Of a stretch of 64,000 nt of DNA, positions 40,430 through 52,600 are shown in pieces. The number at the start of each line of letters is the position of its first letter. Position 1 is the first letter of the stretch. The notes beneath the pieces were generated by a model, which made no database searches, was not told the DNA's origin, and saw only the letters and a list, made by a program, of their open reading frames with translations. The position numbers were made by a program, and so were the translations under genes. This DNA is from Lycocorax pyrrhopterus obiensis (lineage: Eukaryota > Chordata > Aves > Passeriformes > Paradisaeidae), in NCBI GenBank assembly GCA_014706295.1, contig JACSVZ010000004.1:85753047-85817046 (forward strand), read 5' to 3'.

Positions 40430-40435
40430 AATAAA
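40430..40435 (+). terminator. polyadenylation signal of the LTR element
   Basis: Canonical AATAAA within TCAATAAACTTCC, 151 bases from the end of the LTR-type element. It is placed as expected for a retroviral R region, and supports plus orientation. No poly(A)-adjacent host transcript is evident. Confidence 0.6.
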
Positions 40436-42347
40436 CTTCCTTATATTCTTTTAAGTTTTGTGCCTGCTTTACCTTCCTCCTAATTCTTATCTCACAGAAA
40501 GTAAATAAGTAAATAATGGATATTTTAAACCAAACCACTACACTAAATTGGTGTTTCTGCCCAGTTTTCGAATTCAATCCGCTACACCAGTGCACAGATT
40601 CTATAGGAATTTAGGTTTAGGCAGTATGTGTTGACTATGAGGGCAAATAGAAGTAGGCAATTCTGAGTTCATAACAGGTTCTGGTAACCTGGAGCCATTA
40701 ATGAAAATGCCAATTAACACAGCACTTGAAGTGGAAGAGCTGAGGAAGACACACTTTGCTAGCAAGCTTACTTGCGTACTACCAGAACCTCAGCAACCAA
40801 TTGCCATCACCACTGAACTACTGAGGACCCCGGAGGGAACTGATGCGCCAAATGAGATGCTGCCAAGTGGCACTCACCTGAAAAAAGGATTGGAGGTAAG
40901 ACTAATGAGATGATACCAGATGGGCAAATTCAGTCTGCACCCACAGTAAATGTTTTAGCTGACTGTTTGTCCGTGGTCTGGAATGCTGACAAAAATATTA
41001 GTCTTTTAAGTCTTGTAAATGTCAACAAATCCATATTTCCCAAGTGCTTCTCTTCCTCTATTTCTCTTTGTAGCTATCTGTTGTGTTACAGGAAGATAAC
41101 AGCAGAACTTAATAATGAGTTAAACATCCTCCATTTACAGCTGTATGACAAATCAGAGAACTTCAGTGGAGATGCCTTACACAAACACTTTTTCCTTTCC
41201 AATAAATGGGGAACTGAAAGCAGCATTTTACATTGGGATTTTTCATTCAAGCTTCAATTCCTTGAGAGTAATACACTAATACTGCTAAATTTAAAAGCAA
41301 GAAAGCACTTCAATTTCAGTTGCAGGAAACAGCAGGTAATATTACTGTTATCTGTTGGAAAGAGCTCAAGGTATTCTAAACCTTTCAGTTTTCCTCTTAC
41401 TTCCCCTGGTTTTAAGCATATTCTTGCTTGTAAAACTCTCCAGCTATCCCAGAGGTGGACTAACTTTTTCTTGGTTTGCTCTTCTTCTAACTTAGGTCAA
41501 GTTTCTCCCTTTTTTGGTGTATTTCATTTCTTTGTTTCTGGGGATTTTTTTAGAAACTGGGAAACTGTTTCTCCAGTTACTAGAGCAACAAGATTGATTC
41601 AAAGTCTTGTTCCTATTTCCCTTCTGGACTAAAGAGAATTGAGGCACAGGAAATCTATTGCTAACCACTCTCATATCTTTGTTATGTCTCCTACATGCTT
41701 TATTTGATTTCTAGACTATTTCTGCAGTCTACCCACTGATATTTTTGTCATCTCCTTAGCCTGGAATCTCTCCATAGCAGAGATGTCTTTAAGAATATTT
41801 AGATAATTTTTTTATTGGAGAAGCTTTGAAGAAACCCAGAGGTATGATTACAGTAAATATCAATATACAGAATTACATCTCACACTACCACAATTTGCAT
41901 GTGGTACTAATATTTATAGCTACAATTTCTATTAGCAATTAGACTCTAGTAATCACCCTTCTGTGAGCCTTCTAGCTTTTACCAAAAGTGCCTTTCATCT
42001 AAAAATGATGGGACTTTGAGATGGTTGACTAACTTCTTTTCTACTGCCTGTTTTATTTTAAAAATGCTTTATCCTGGTTTGGGGTAGTTTCATCTGTAAA
42101 TAGCCATCAAATCAGGTAACTGGGTGAATAACAAGCAACATAAAATCTTTATAGGCGTAGAAATTTAGGGACAAAATAGGAAAAATCTAGTATCAAGATT
42201 GCTCAGCTAGGTCAGTGATAGTGACTGAGAGATGGTGAAGGTGATTAGAAGCTAAGGAGAAAAACCCAATAATGAGACTCCATCTACTACAATATAGACT
42301 GGATAGACGTAACTTTTCAAGTGTGAAATCAAGACTGGTTTTCAGGC

Positions 42348-42372
42348 AAAATTACAGCTTTGCTGTAATTTT
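42348..42372. repeat. perfect 11-bp inverted repeat (hairpin)
   Basis: AAAATTACAGC, a TTT loop, and the exact reverse complement GCTGTAATTTT. The stem is perfect and directly visible. It may be the fold-back of a decayed short DNA transposon or chance; no flanking duplication is apparent. Confidence 0.85.
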
Positions 42373-45300
42373 AAATTTACTTTCAAAAACCCTGAAGAAT
42401 AAGTATCAATTATCTATTGAATAAATAAGAAAAGATATACAGACACTGTAGCACTGCTTAATTTCAAAAAGAATTACATTAAAAATGAGAAAAAATTCTA
42501 GAGATTTAAAAAGAAAAAAAAAACAAGAAACAACAAAGCCAAGACTGCAACATTGGCAGATAGCACATTAGAAATTCAAAACAAATGTGCATCATTTGCC
42601 AAAATGCTTGCAGGAACATCACAAAGAAGAAAACCAGCATGGCTAAACAACACAGTAAAGACAGTTATTTAAAATAAGAAGGAACACTTCAAAAAATTGA
42701 AATTGTGTCGCAAGGAAAAAAACTAAAAAGTGGTTTAAGTACAGCATATCAAAAGGCATGAACACATTTACTAAAACCTTGCTCCAATATGTTTATGGTT
42801 AGGCAATCCTCTCCAGGGATGCCTTTGAAGAGATGGCCAAGGTATAAAAAATAGAGAAAACAAGACCACAACAGACACATGATATTATTCTTTTCATCCA
42901 AGTTTACCAGCAAGCAAGGTAAAGCTTAGGGAGACATCTGTGTGACAGCACTTAAATAGAGGATTTATCTAGAACTGGACTGACAGCAGAAGGTATGAGC
43001 AGTCTTCAGAATGTTTGGGGTTTTTTTCTTCATTTTTCTGAACATCCACATTCCACCAACATTAACTCAATGGAAGTCTCCTAGGTTTGGAAATGCAAGA
43101 TTAATTGCTTATTTCTAACAAATTTTTAAGAATTTTCTATCTAAAAAATGACAATTTTTGTATTTTTAGAGATACTTTTCGAGCTATTTCTCCTTAAATG
43201 GTGTGGTGAACATTGTCTATATAGCTGTTTGAGGAGAAAATGAGATTGTCAGGCCTATAAATAAAAAAATGTGCCACTTACAGATGTTAAAGATCTTTAC
43301 AGCCTTATTTATCAGAGATACATTGAATCATAGATAAGCCAATGTTTCTGTGAAGCAAAGGACTGTCCTAAAATAAAAAGTGCGTTTAAAGCAAATGGCT
43401 AGGGTGGGGGAAATGGAACCAGCAGCTTATCGAATGTGTTTGTTTAGAACTGATATGTAAGTGTTCTAAATATTTTCACAGAAGTTCTAATGTAAGGAAG
43501 AAGTTCAGGAAGAAAGTGTAATGGAGTGTAATACTGTTTGTCTACTTATATAATGTGTATGTTTTGATAAACAGATACATCTATGATATCTTTGTAACTA
43601 GTAACGTAAAAAAGTAAAGAACTGCCTTCATCCTCTGGATATTATTCAAAAGTTTTTCCCTGGACTATTAAAGACTAACTGTTTTGCTTCTGTGAATGAG
43701 AGGATAAACATCTGAAAAAGCTGTAGAAGTATTTCAGATTAATTTTAAAAATTGGTAAAACTGATTACACTTTTATTTTATGGTTCCATTAAAACAGTGG
43801 GCAACTAGAACTAATCTTACTGTGGAGGAGAAATAATGCTTTCCCTTAATTAAAGTTTTTTGCATATACTCAGGCCTTTTTCTTGCAGTAAGATTGTCTT
43901 CATATAAAACTAATTTTCTCAGTTCTATCAATAGAGCCAAGGCTTTACCCCAAGCTAATTTAGCAATGTAGAAATCTTTGAGCCTGAGAGCTTGAACCAA
44001 CTCAAAAGTGGAAGGACAGGAACACTCTTGTTCGTCTCCCCTGTTGTCAGAGCCAACACCGGTGAATTTGCTGTTTAAAAGCCCCATCAGAAAGATGACT
44101 TAGCCTTTTTTTTTAATATGTCACAAAAGCCTAGTAAGAAGTGCGACAGAAGGGATGAAAAGGAATAAATAAACACATGTAAGTCATGTATTGTACTGAA
44201 ATAATGTCACTGTGCATGAATTTAGAAGTAACGTGATAAAGAACCTTGCAAAGACATGATTTAATTACAAGAATAGCACTCTCACAAACGTGTAAATAAT
44301 ACTGCTATTTTCACACCTTTTAACATATCAGTTCTACTTTCACACAAAAGTCTCAAGTGGACCTTAATTCCTTAATGCCAGAAATTATTTTTGAAGTCTA
44401 AAAATGCAATACACTAGGACTAGAGAAGTGACATTACATATGTAATTAAACTAATTCTACAATGTAGCAATGAAGACTTTGTAACTCACTTTTGTTGGTC
44501 TTGCGCTGGAAGATATGGCAATTAGGGAGTAAGAACCAATAAATCAAATTAAATCCTCCTCTTAACTTTACTTGCATTTAAACGAACTGACTAAACACCT
44601 CTCCATCTTACCAGTTGCAAAGTAAATATGTCCAGCCAAGAACTGTTGTTTTTCGTAAACAAGATGCTTCTGAAGGGAATCTGTTTTCACATTAGCTATG
44701 ACTTGTCTGAAGAAGACAGATTTCTTGGGAAGGAGTAACAAGGGGATGATGGCCAGTTTTCTCTCTACAATTTCCGGGGATTCACGCCTTTGGGTACAAC
44801 ACAAAAGAAGCTTGTAATGGACACAAATGAGCAAATAAGCACAGTATAGCAGAGGGGAGGGGAAGCTAACTGGTATGTTTAAAAACTGTTCTAATGTTAT
44901 TAATATTTTATAAGAAGACCTGGCACTAAAAGATCCTTTCTCATTTTACCTAAACCAGTATTAATATTTTAAACCTTGGGAAAACTTTCTAAAAGTAAGA
45001 CTAATCCAGCACTGGTATCATTTGTAATTTCAGTAGGGACATTTTCGTAACAGAAATTTTAGGGGGTAGTGGATTGTTCAGTTTAGCATTTTCAGAAACA
45101 GGTAAAATATAAGTCTGTCAGGAACTGCTTAAAAAGAGTTGGTTCAGCTCTGGCCCATGAGAAGGATTTGCCATTTTCCTTTCAACCCTCTTTTCTACAT
45201 GAAATTAATTCCAGAAATAGTTTTTCTTAATTTTGAGCAATTATATAAGGACTGAAATAGAAAAAGTGATTCTTTGGCATCTTATAATTGTTAAAATTTG

Positions 45301-45375
45301 TTTCATTGGTGATGAGATGTGAAATGGATTTCTGTTGCAAAGATGGTTTTAGTAATCTAATTATTAGACTCTACC

Positions 45376-45380
<5 letters not shown>

Positions 45381-45411
<31 letters not shown>
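45381..45411. repeat. (TA)n microsatellite
   Basis: About 15 uninterrupted TA units following ACCATATG. It is a simple repeat, expected to be polymorphic and able to extrude a cruciform. Confidence 0.97.
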
Positions 45412-45414
<3 letters not shown>

Positions 45415-47043
45415 CAAAGTAAGAAGATTAGAGTTGTGGTACCTTGTAGTCAAGAACACTCTTTTCACCTCCTTGCTACTATTATACACCTCTTTTCAAT
45501 TTTGTTTGCCTTTCTATTTCTTCGTTTGTGTTTAATTTCCAGTTTGATTTAGCAAAAAATGCAATTCAACAATATCAGCTGCAGGTTATTCAAGAGTCTT
45601 TTAAAAGTAGTATATACTTCAAGGAAATGTCCCGAATTTATATGCTTGTGTTATTAAATAAGATTGTGTAATACTTTGATTGCTTTTGAAATTAAATTTC
45701 CCTGTGTAAATAAAATCTAGTAGATATATATGCTGTTCAGTGAAGGAGGGGGCACATAGCCCCTTTAAAGCACAGATTTATAGATCTTCTGCACAGATAA
45801 GATATTGATCCAAACACTTTGTTATTAGTACTTTTTCTAGTGAGTGGCAAAGATATCCCATTTCACCAGACAAAAATATGGCTGTAGATGCACAGCGACA
45901 CAGAAAAGAAGATGGGGATTTTGATTTATGAAAGAAAAAGAGTACAACAGACAAATAAAATGAAATAGAAGATTACAAAAAGGAAGAAATAAAAGCCCTA
46001 ACGGGGAGCAGGGGGAGTGGACCACAGAACACAAGCCGAAAACAATCATTTTTTGTTATACTTTGTTACAAATGGAGAGGAGAGCTTAGAAAAGTCTGCT
46101 GTTGACTCAGATTTCTGGCAGTAGCTCTGTTTGAGGCAGCCTGCACCCCAAATGTCTCTCATTCACAAGTTTTTAATAATGACAGATCAGGTCTATTACA
46201 ACCTGAATTATTGAATAGACACAAGGAAAAACAGACATGAGACTTTAACAGACTTCTTACTACACAGGATAAACAAAAGAAACACTGCTAGTAGGTTCAT
46301 AAGACAGTGCATGATAATAAATGTACCTATATTACAGCTAGTGAAGAAATAGTATAGATTAGGAGCCAGTGTCCCTTACCTAGGAATGATAGTGGTGTAC
46401 AGAAGCCTCCTGTCACTCAACTTCCAGAAGAGTAACTCAAGGCTGATGTCTCAACTTCAAGGAGCAGTCCCCAAACACTCAGAGAGTGTGTGAGAGATTT
46501 CTGATTTTATGAAAATTATAGTGGTCTTTTATAGTTTGTAGAAGTGCTGTGTCTGTCAGTCACAAAATTTTCCTTATACTTTCTCATGCATTCAGGGCAG
46601 GATGTTTATTGCTGGCTAAGGATGTTTTTCAGCCAAGATAATTCACCACAAGGCAAAAGATTACGGCTTGACAGAGCCATGGGGGGAAAACAGATAAGCT
46701 TTTGCTGTATCAGGGTGAAAGGTCCTGTCACATACTTGAAAGAAAAGAAGCAGCCTCAGCCAACTCAACTGCCTCTCTTACTACAGAGTACTGGGCACAT
46801 AGCTCTAAAACTAAATACTGTGGAAACTATCCAAGGAGGACTGGGAAAAAATTGCCCCAAATCAACAGGGTTTTCTTGTTTTCTTTAGCCCAGTGGCACT
46901 AAAAGTGCCTACCTAGGCAGAGAAAAAAAATTGAGAGCCAACTAGGTACTTAGAAAAGCATGTCAAGGGAGAACATTGAACAGCAGGGATCTTACTGCTT
47001 TTCTGGTCTTCTATATTATTCTTAAACAACTTCCTCAAATTGA

Positions 47044-47099
47044 TTTTCTTTCTTTCCTTCTTTCCTTCTTTCCTTCTTTCCTTCTTTCCTTCTTTCTTC
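47044..47099. repeat. (TTTCCTTC)n polypyrimidine microsatellite
   Basis: All 56 bases are C or T. The core 47053-47092 is five perfect copies of the 8-base unit TTTCCTTC, flanked by degenerate TTTC units. The Lys/Arg/Glu-rich minus-strand frame that crosses it is only a translation of the repeat. Confidence 0.97.
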
Positions 47100-47821
47100 A
47101 GCATGGTTAATTTTTCAATTTGAAGAGCTATTGGTATAAAGCATGCCTCATTAGCTCGTGGGAGGTAGTAGTCTCCATTAATTCAGTTCTCACTTCATTT
47201 GCTTTGCATACAGTTATAATTAGCTTCAGAATAACTCTGGTAACTTCAGCAGATTTATAGCTTCAGTTTTATTCTGCATTTGGCTTTTCCCTCTTGTTTC
47301 AATGTGTCATATGAGTTTTAAAAAAATCAAAAACAACCATGATTCCTTTAGGGAGTAATTTAATGTTGCAATTTTAGAGTGACAGTCTGTTTACATTCGT
47401 CTGTCTGTTCAGCTACATAAACAGTTAAAACACTAAGATTTACATAATCTCCAGTCACGTTTTCTTACCAATAGGCAGAAATTCACACTGTCTGACATGC
47501 ATTCTCTGGAGAAGCAATCCTATGGCATGTATGCCAATCCCTCACCAGAGTGGATGTGGCAGCACAGTAACACACCCCACTCCCCATACTGTTCTGAGCT
47601 AAGGAAGGAGTCGTGTCAGTGTTTTAGTAACGTCCTAAAGCCAAAAGAACATTTGGTCTATTCCTTGGGGACATACTGCTGTAGTAAGGATTCACACGGA
47701 GCGCTACACAATTCAAATTGGCTTATGATGGCTGTCAAAGCAGCACTCCTATTTTAAGAAGGGCAAAGAGTTAAAGACAACAGAGACACAGCATCTTCTG
47801 ACACCTCTGTGAGGTTGATAC

Positions 47822-47885
47822 CACAGAACCACTGAATCGGTAGGGTTGGAAAGAACCTTTGGAAATCATCTATCCCAACCCTCCT
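47822..47885 (-). mobile_element. CR1 LINE 3' tail fragment
   Basis: The plus-strand text AACCACTGAATCGGTAGGG, then TTGGAAAGAACC and ATCATCTATCCCAACCC, is the reverse complement of the CR1 3' end. The element therefore lies on the minus strand with its 3' end at about 47822. Sequence beyond about 47885 no longer resembles CR1 clearly, so only the last 60 or so bases are recognisable: either a very short 5'-truncated insertion or an old decayed one. Confidence 0.8.
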
Positions 47886-49480
47886 TCATATTCACATATG
47901 AACTGCATCAGTGTATTTAGTACATCAGCCCACCCAGGGCCAAGCTGATGTTTGATTTCTTCTTGTGGCAAAAGCACAGTGCTTTATACCACTATATTGG
48001 GCCATATTGAGTAAGAGGAGGGGAATCAAACTCTTCAGAAAAGTTCCAGAATTACATATAAATTATAGTTTTCTTGGCACATGCCAAGGTACCACCACCA
48101 AGAAAGATGCAAACACTTCCAGGAAGAAGCCACAGCCTCTTCTAGAGATATCCCTTAGGAATATCTGACATTGTAAAGAAGTTGAAGTGAAAAACATATG
48201 TGGTAAAAATAAGGTGTCCAGTCCCTCCACAGACACCATTTGAGAACTGAGCTGGTCAGCATTGGACACGGGTGGGGGTTACAAGTGCAATGTTGAGAGC
48301 AATGCTGCAAAGACTGCTGTTTTCCTGGCTTAAAGACAAGTCAGTCACAATGCTCTGGAATCTGCGTGCATCCACAACGTGCTTAGCCAGCCGGAACTCT
48401 CTGCAAAGCCCACTGAGAGCTCCAGTACTTCCCACAGAAAATCAGAAACCTATGAGTTAATGTTCTGTAACTCTTGTACTTTTATTTCAAAAGCCAACTA
48501 GCAGACACCATCTAAAACAAAATCTGGCTGTAAGGAAGTTCTACCAATAAGTTGCCAGTGGTTCAGTTTATGGTAAGAGAGAAGTAAAGAGATATTGTAA
48601 ATGTCGATAACCTGCCAAAATCCTATTCTCTTCTCTGCATGGACTACTAAGCTGTGCCTTCCTGTAGCAGTCCATATGCTTACTTGGTGATACATGATCT
48701 TGGAGAACAACTCTCCCCCACGGTTAGCCAGCATGGGATCATTCTGCTGAGCCAGGATGGTGGTGTTCCTGGCTCACTCCAAATATCTCTAAGCAAAATG
48801 TTTTACTTGCTCTTCAGTACCATCATCATTACAGCTCAAAAGTTAGACTCCCAGGGATGTGATCAGTCTACATCACTGCCACCAGATGAGCACCTGGCAA
48901 GCCCAAGCCCAACACTCAATATCCTTACATCTGCCATAAAACCCATAGGCAATTTCACCCTGCATGCTCACAGAAATGATTAAATGATATGCCTTCAACA
49001 GCAGACCACCTTGCAGAGCAAATTGTTGATGGGGATCCAAACATGCAGAAAATTGAGCTGACTTAGTATGTGGAAGACTCCTAGCAGAGCCTCATGAGCA
49101 AAAAGTATCAGAAAGTATGTTTGAGCAGCTTGCTGTGCTGATCAGATTTCAGACAGGTCCTGGCATCTGGAAGGATGCGAGAATAGTCTATTTTCCATAA
49201 ACCCTGGGTCACCTGTCCCAGATGGTTGATTTTGTGATATCATTCCTCCCATACAAGGATATTCCCTGAGATGACCAGTTAAAGAATTTTGTATCATATT
49301 GGATCTGCTTCATTGCGAGCACAAAAGAGAGTCAGACTATATCATTGAGGAGATGGCTATGAAATCATTTGCGATCAGTTTTGATGTAGAAATCTCAAGA
49401 GTTGCTCGTATGTCTGCACAAATGCAAGACATTTTCATTCTAACAGCACTTTTTTTTTATTTGTCAGATAAAGTCTCTGG
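47886..49480. other. non-genic sequence between two CR1 pieces
   Basis: Slightly richer in GC than average, with plus-strand frames of 109 codons (48654-48983) and 77 codons (49299-49532, ending in the CR1 fragment). I could not match either to a protein family. A decayed pseudogene or old repeat is possible but not shown. Confidence 0.35.
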
Positions 49481-49668
49481 CCTGGAGAGATTCCAGAGAA
49501 AGATGATCCAAGGACTGGGAAGGCTGCCATAAGAGGAAAGTCTGAGAGAACTGGGTTTGGTCAACACTGAGAAGAGAAAGGGAGACCTTATCACCATGTT
49601 CCAGTATTTAAAGAGTGGCTAAAAAGCCTTTTTAAAAGAAGTTACATGGAAAAGAGACAGGACAGCTG
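49481..49668 (+). mobile_element. CR1 LINE ORF2 end fragment
   Basis: The text CCTGGAGAGATTCCAGAGAA, GGACTGGGAAGGCTGCCATA, CTGAGAGAACTGGGTTTG and CACCATGTTCCAGTATTTAA is in the order found near the end of avian CR1 ORF2, then ACATGGAAAAGA. About two dozen bases appear deleted after GAGTGGCT (near 49620). The right end fades into unrecognised sequence. It is a different CR1 subfamily or region from the copy at 6.3-7.3 kb. The frame is broken; no active element. Confidence 0.75.
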
Positions 49669-52600
49669 TGGCACTTGGAAGTCGTGCCCTGCTGTAACAA
49701 TTTCCCTGTGCAGGAAGACCATTCTGAGTGACACACTTGGCACACAGTCAGAGGCTGCTGTTTGCAGCAGAGTAGAAATGCCTGAAACTAATTTGAGAAA
49801 CTATTTCCTGGGCGTGCAGGAGCTGGAACAGCCCTGTGTCAGTTTTCAGAGTGGTGATCCTGTTTTAATCATCCCAATTATCCATCACACAAATGCAGAG
49901 GTCTTAGGTGAAGTATCTAAGGTTACCCATGCCTCAGTCTGTTGCAGCACCTTTCTTCTATAAACAATAAAATAGATCATGGCAGACCTAGCAGGATATG
50001 GGCACTAATTGCTGAAAGAATCCATATTTTAAGCTGGAGAAAGCTTTGCAGAATTTTTATAAATATTTGAAAAATACTATTTCTCCCTGATTAATGCATC
50101 AGTACTGTCTCTCTTCACATTTTCTAGTTAGAGCAAAGCAGTGAGATGCACAAAGCCATAAGGAAATGTTTTCAGCTGAATTTTCTCCACCTTTCCTAAT
50201 TATTTTCCATTTAACAATTCAGTCAAAAGACTTTAAAAGTTGGATATAATAAGGTGAAGGCTGCAACAGTAATAGACTGTCTCTGAGTTTTTTGAGAGAT
50301 GCAACAAATTGCTTTAAAAAAAAATTACAAGCAATGCTGTGAAAGTTCCAACATCTGGAAAAGGATTTGTGTCGCTAGCTGCCATGAATAGTCTCTAATT
50401 ATACCGAGAGTCTTAACACCAAGAAACAGGGGTTTTCAGCACCAGACTGTGGGCTGCAATCAAATGCACACAGTGAATTCCAGCTCCAAGAAGTTAAAGA
50501 TGCATTGAAAAGTCATAATGAAGTGTACAATTGGAAACATTTATCAGTGATTCTGTTCCAGCACAAGCCAGGCAATTGTCTGAAATCACTGGAAGCTGGT
50601 CTGTTGGCTATTCAAAATCTAGATTGAAGAGCTGATTGAGCTTGCATATAATTTTTTTAACTTAAGCTTTCTGACTTCAAACCAATAGGAGTGCATGCTG
50701 CATGATTGAGAGAAGCTTTGACTAAGCGCATCCAAATTCTACCATTATATCCTCACATAGTCCAGATTTTGAACAGTTCAAGCTTAATTTCCCATGCTGA
50801 GCAGACGACAGCAACACAACTGGAGGGCCCAGGGCCATTCTTCTTGTTCTTTTTCATAATTTAACATGAAGCAGAAAAATAAGGCAAGAAATTTGGACCC
50901 AGATCCCCATGGCCTCTCAAAGCTTTTGTAGTCGGGCTTTGTCAGCAGAAAGACTCCAGCTGCATTCTCCCATGTATTTTCCAAAAGTGTCATCAGGAGC
51001 CTGAAATAATTACATTGCCTTTTGCCACCTGAACATACAATTCCCTGATGGTCTTATCCGCTTCATGTTTCCTTTTTTTGTTGTTATAAAGATCTGTTAC
51101 ATGATGAATAAGTACAATACTATTGAAATTCTTCTGTCAATTGAAAGCATCAATCTGAACACAGTTCCTTCATTAAAAAATCACCTTTTAAGATTAAGAA
51201 GTGTTCTCTTGTCATTAATAAAGAAACTTTCATGTAAGAGAAAGATGGAGATAATGTTTGGGATGCCACCAACTGAGTGTATCTCTTAACCAAGAAAAAT
51301 CCAGCAATTTTGCCCGAATACCAAAAGCAGTGGATATACAGGAATGGAGGTTACCCAATATTGTTCTTCATTTAATGGAAAAATGGGTGGACAGATCATC
51401 AAGGATTATTATCTAAATGATGGTTCAATTTTGGCATTATTAAAACATGAAAGAAGGAAGGTTACCTATGATGACAGAAAGCTTTCACTTCTGCCCAGAC
51501 ATCTAAAGGAGAGGCCTCCTACTATGCAACACTTCAGCTGTGATGAGTTGATATTGTGAATTGAAACAGAGAATAGTCTACAGAGAGTCTGAAAAAGGCT
51601 CTCAGGAAGCCATCCCTTGACCAGAAATTCTTTCCTTCCCTTTCACCCTGTCCAGATGCAGCTGAGCCCATCTTCTGGCTATGCAGGGCTAAGGCATCCT
51701 GACAGAGGGGCTCTTACCAGGTAGGTCCCAGTTCAGAACCAAAGTCACCTCTCATTCTTCCCCAAAGCCTCGCAAAGTGCTCCTTCTCCAAGAAGGGCAG
51801 GCAGAACACAGCCTTTATAAAAGCACCATGAAAAGCCAAATGATAAATCGATGTTCTTTCAGTCTGAAATTAAAACCTATGTCAATTGTAATGGCAGAAA
51901 TATTTGTTTTAAATTGGACTCAAATTGCTTTCAGCAAAAAGACATTTGAAAGCATCATGACCAGATTGAAGTTTCCAAAAACATAGCAGCTGCCAACATC
52001 AGTAATCCCTGGGGTGCAGTAGAGAACAAAAGAGCCTCCTCCATTGAATTTTGCCTGCAGAAAGCCACTGCAGCCTGGAGTGGCTGGATGTGTGGAAAGA
52101 ATATATTTTTAAATGAGCATTAGTACCTGAGTAGGTTGAAATATAAACATGAAAAAAGTCTTGATATTTCAAAGAGTATGGAAGTCTACCATTCATTCTA
52201 CAGCTGAATGCAACCTAAATTACAAATCTGCAGATTTTTGCCCTGCCAGGATTCAGCTGTACGAGTGCTTAATCAGTCACCCCAAAAGTAGGACAAGGCT
52301 GAGAACTGCTTTGCTTTCTCCAGGGATTGTGTTGTTGGCATTATCCTGTAACGACACAACAAATTCTATAGACAAATTTTGCTGCAAAAGCAATTTCTCT
52401 CATTTTCACCTTAAGAAAACCTGCACAGTAATTAACTTCACAGCATTTTCATTTGGCAAACTAATACAGCACATAAAATAAAATATTCATTAATAATAGA
52501 TTATGAAAACTGTAGTTAAACTATGATCAGCTAATGTAATAGCTAACAGCTATAAGAATATATAGGACTATAAGAATATACAGGGCATGATTCTTCACAA

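Larger units (their letters stand above)
39040..40586 (+). mobile_element. 1.55-kb LTR-type element with exact 5-bp target duplication
   Basis: The element begins TGTCATGGTTTAGC and ends TCCGCTACA. The five bases CCAGT flank both sides (39035-39039 and 40587-40591). TG...CA ends and a 5-bp duplication fit a long avian ERVL-like solo LTR; the TGTCATGGTTTA start recurs in bird LTRs I recall. An AATAAA signal at 40430-40435 sits near the right end, which sets plus orientation and makes about 40450-40586 the R/U5 portion. The left third is AT-rich with a sharply GC-rich core (about 39280-39560) holding a 50-bp tandem repeat. There is no reverse transcriptase, integrase or gag frame inside; the 159-codon plus-strand frame and the overlapping minus-strand frames over the GC core are low-stop artefacts. 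A non-autonomous LTR derivative is an alternative to a true solo LTR. Confidence 0.8.
40592..47821. other. non-genic AT-rich sequence, with exon-like patch at its start
   Basis: Right after the LTR, 40678-40895 has exon-like boundaries (see findings), and 40910-41632 is the longest open frame of the window at 240 codons. Neither translates to a protein family I recognise, and the 240-codon product is rich in Ser, Leu and Phe, as expected from chance reading of pyrimidine-rich DNA. The remainder is AT-rich with a hairpin at 42348-42372, two microsatellites listed separately, and a possible LTR-like promoter repeat around 46150-46900. No RNA gene was found. Confidence 0.4.

Noticed and set aside
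43773..44834. Minus-strand frames of 104 and 88 codons
   Set aside because: No recognisable domain, no promoter or splice context; length is compatible with chance.
46913..47104. Lys/Arg/Glu-rich minus-strand frame
   Set aside because: It is a translation of the (TTTCCTTC)n microsatellite.
48650..49480. Possible decayed pseudogene
   Set aside because: Frames on the plus strand are broken and I could not match any to a known family; reported only as unrecognised sequence.
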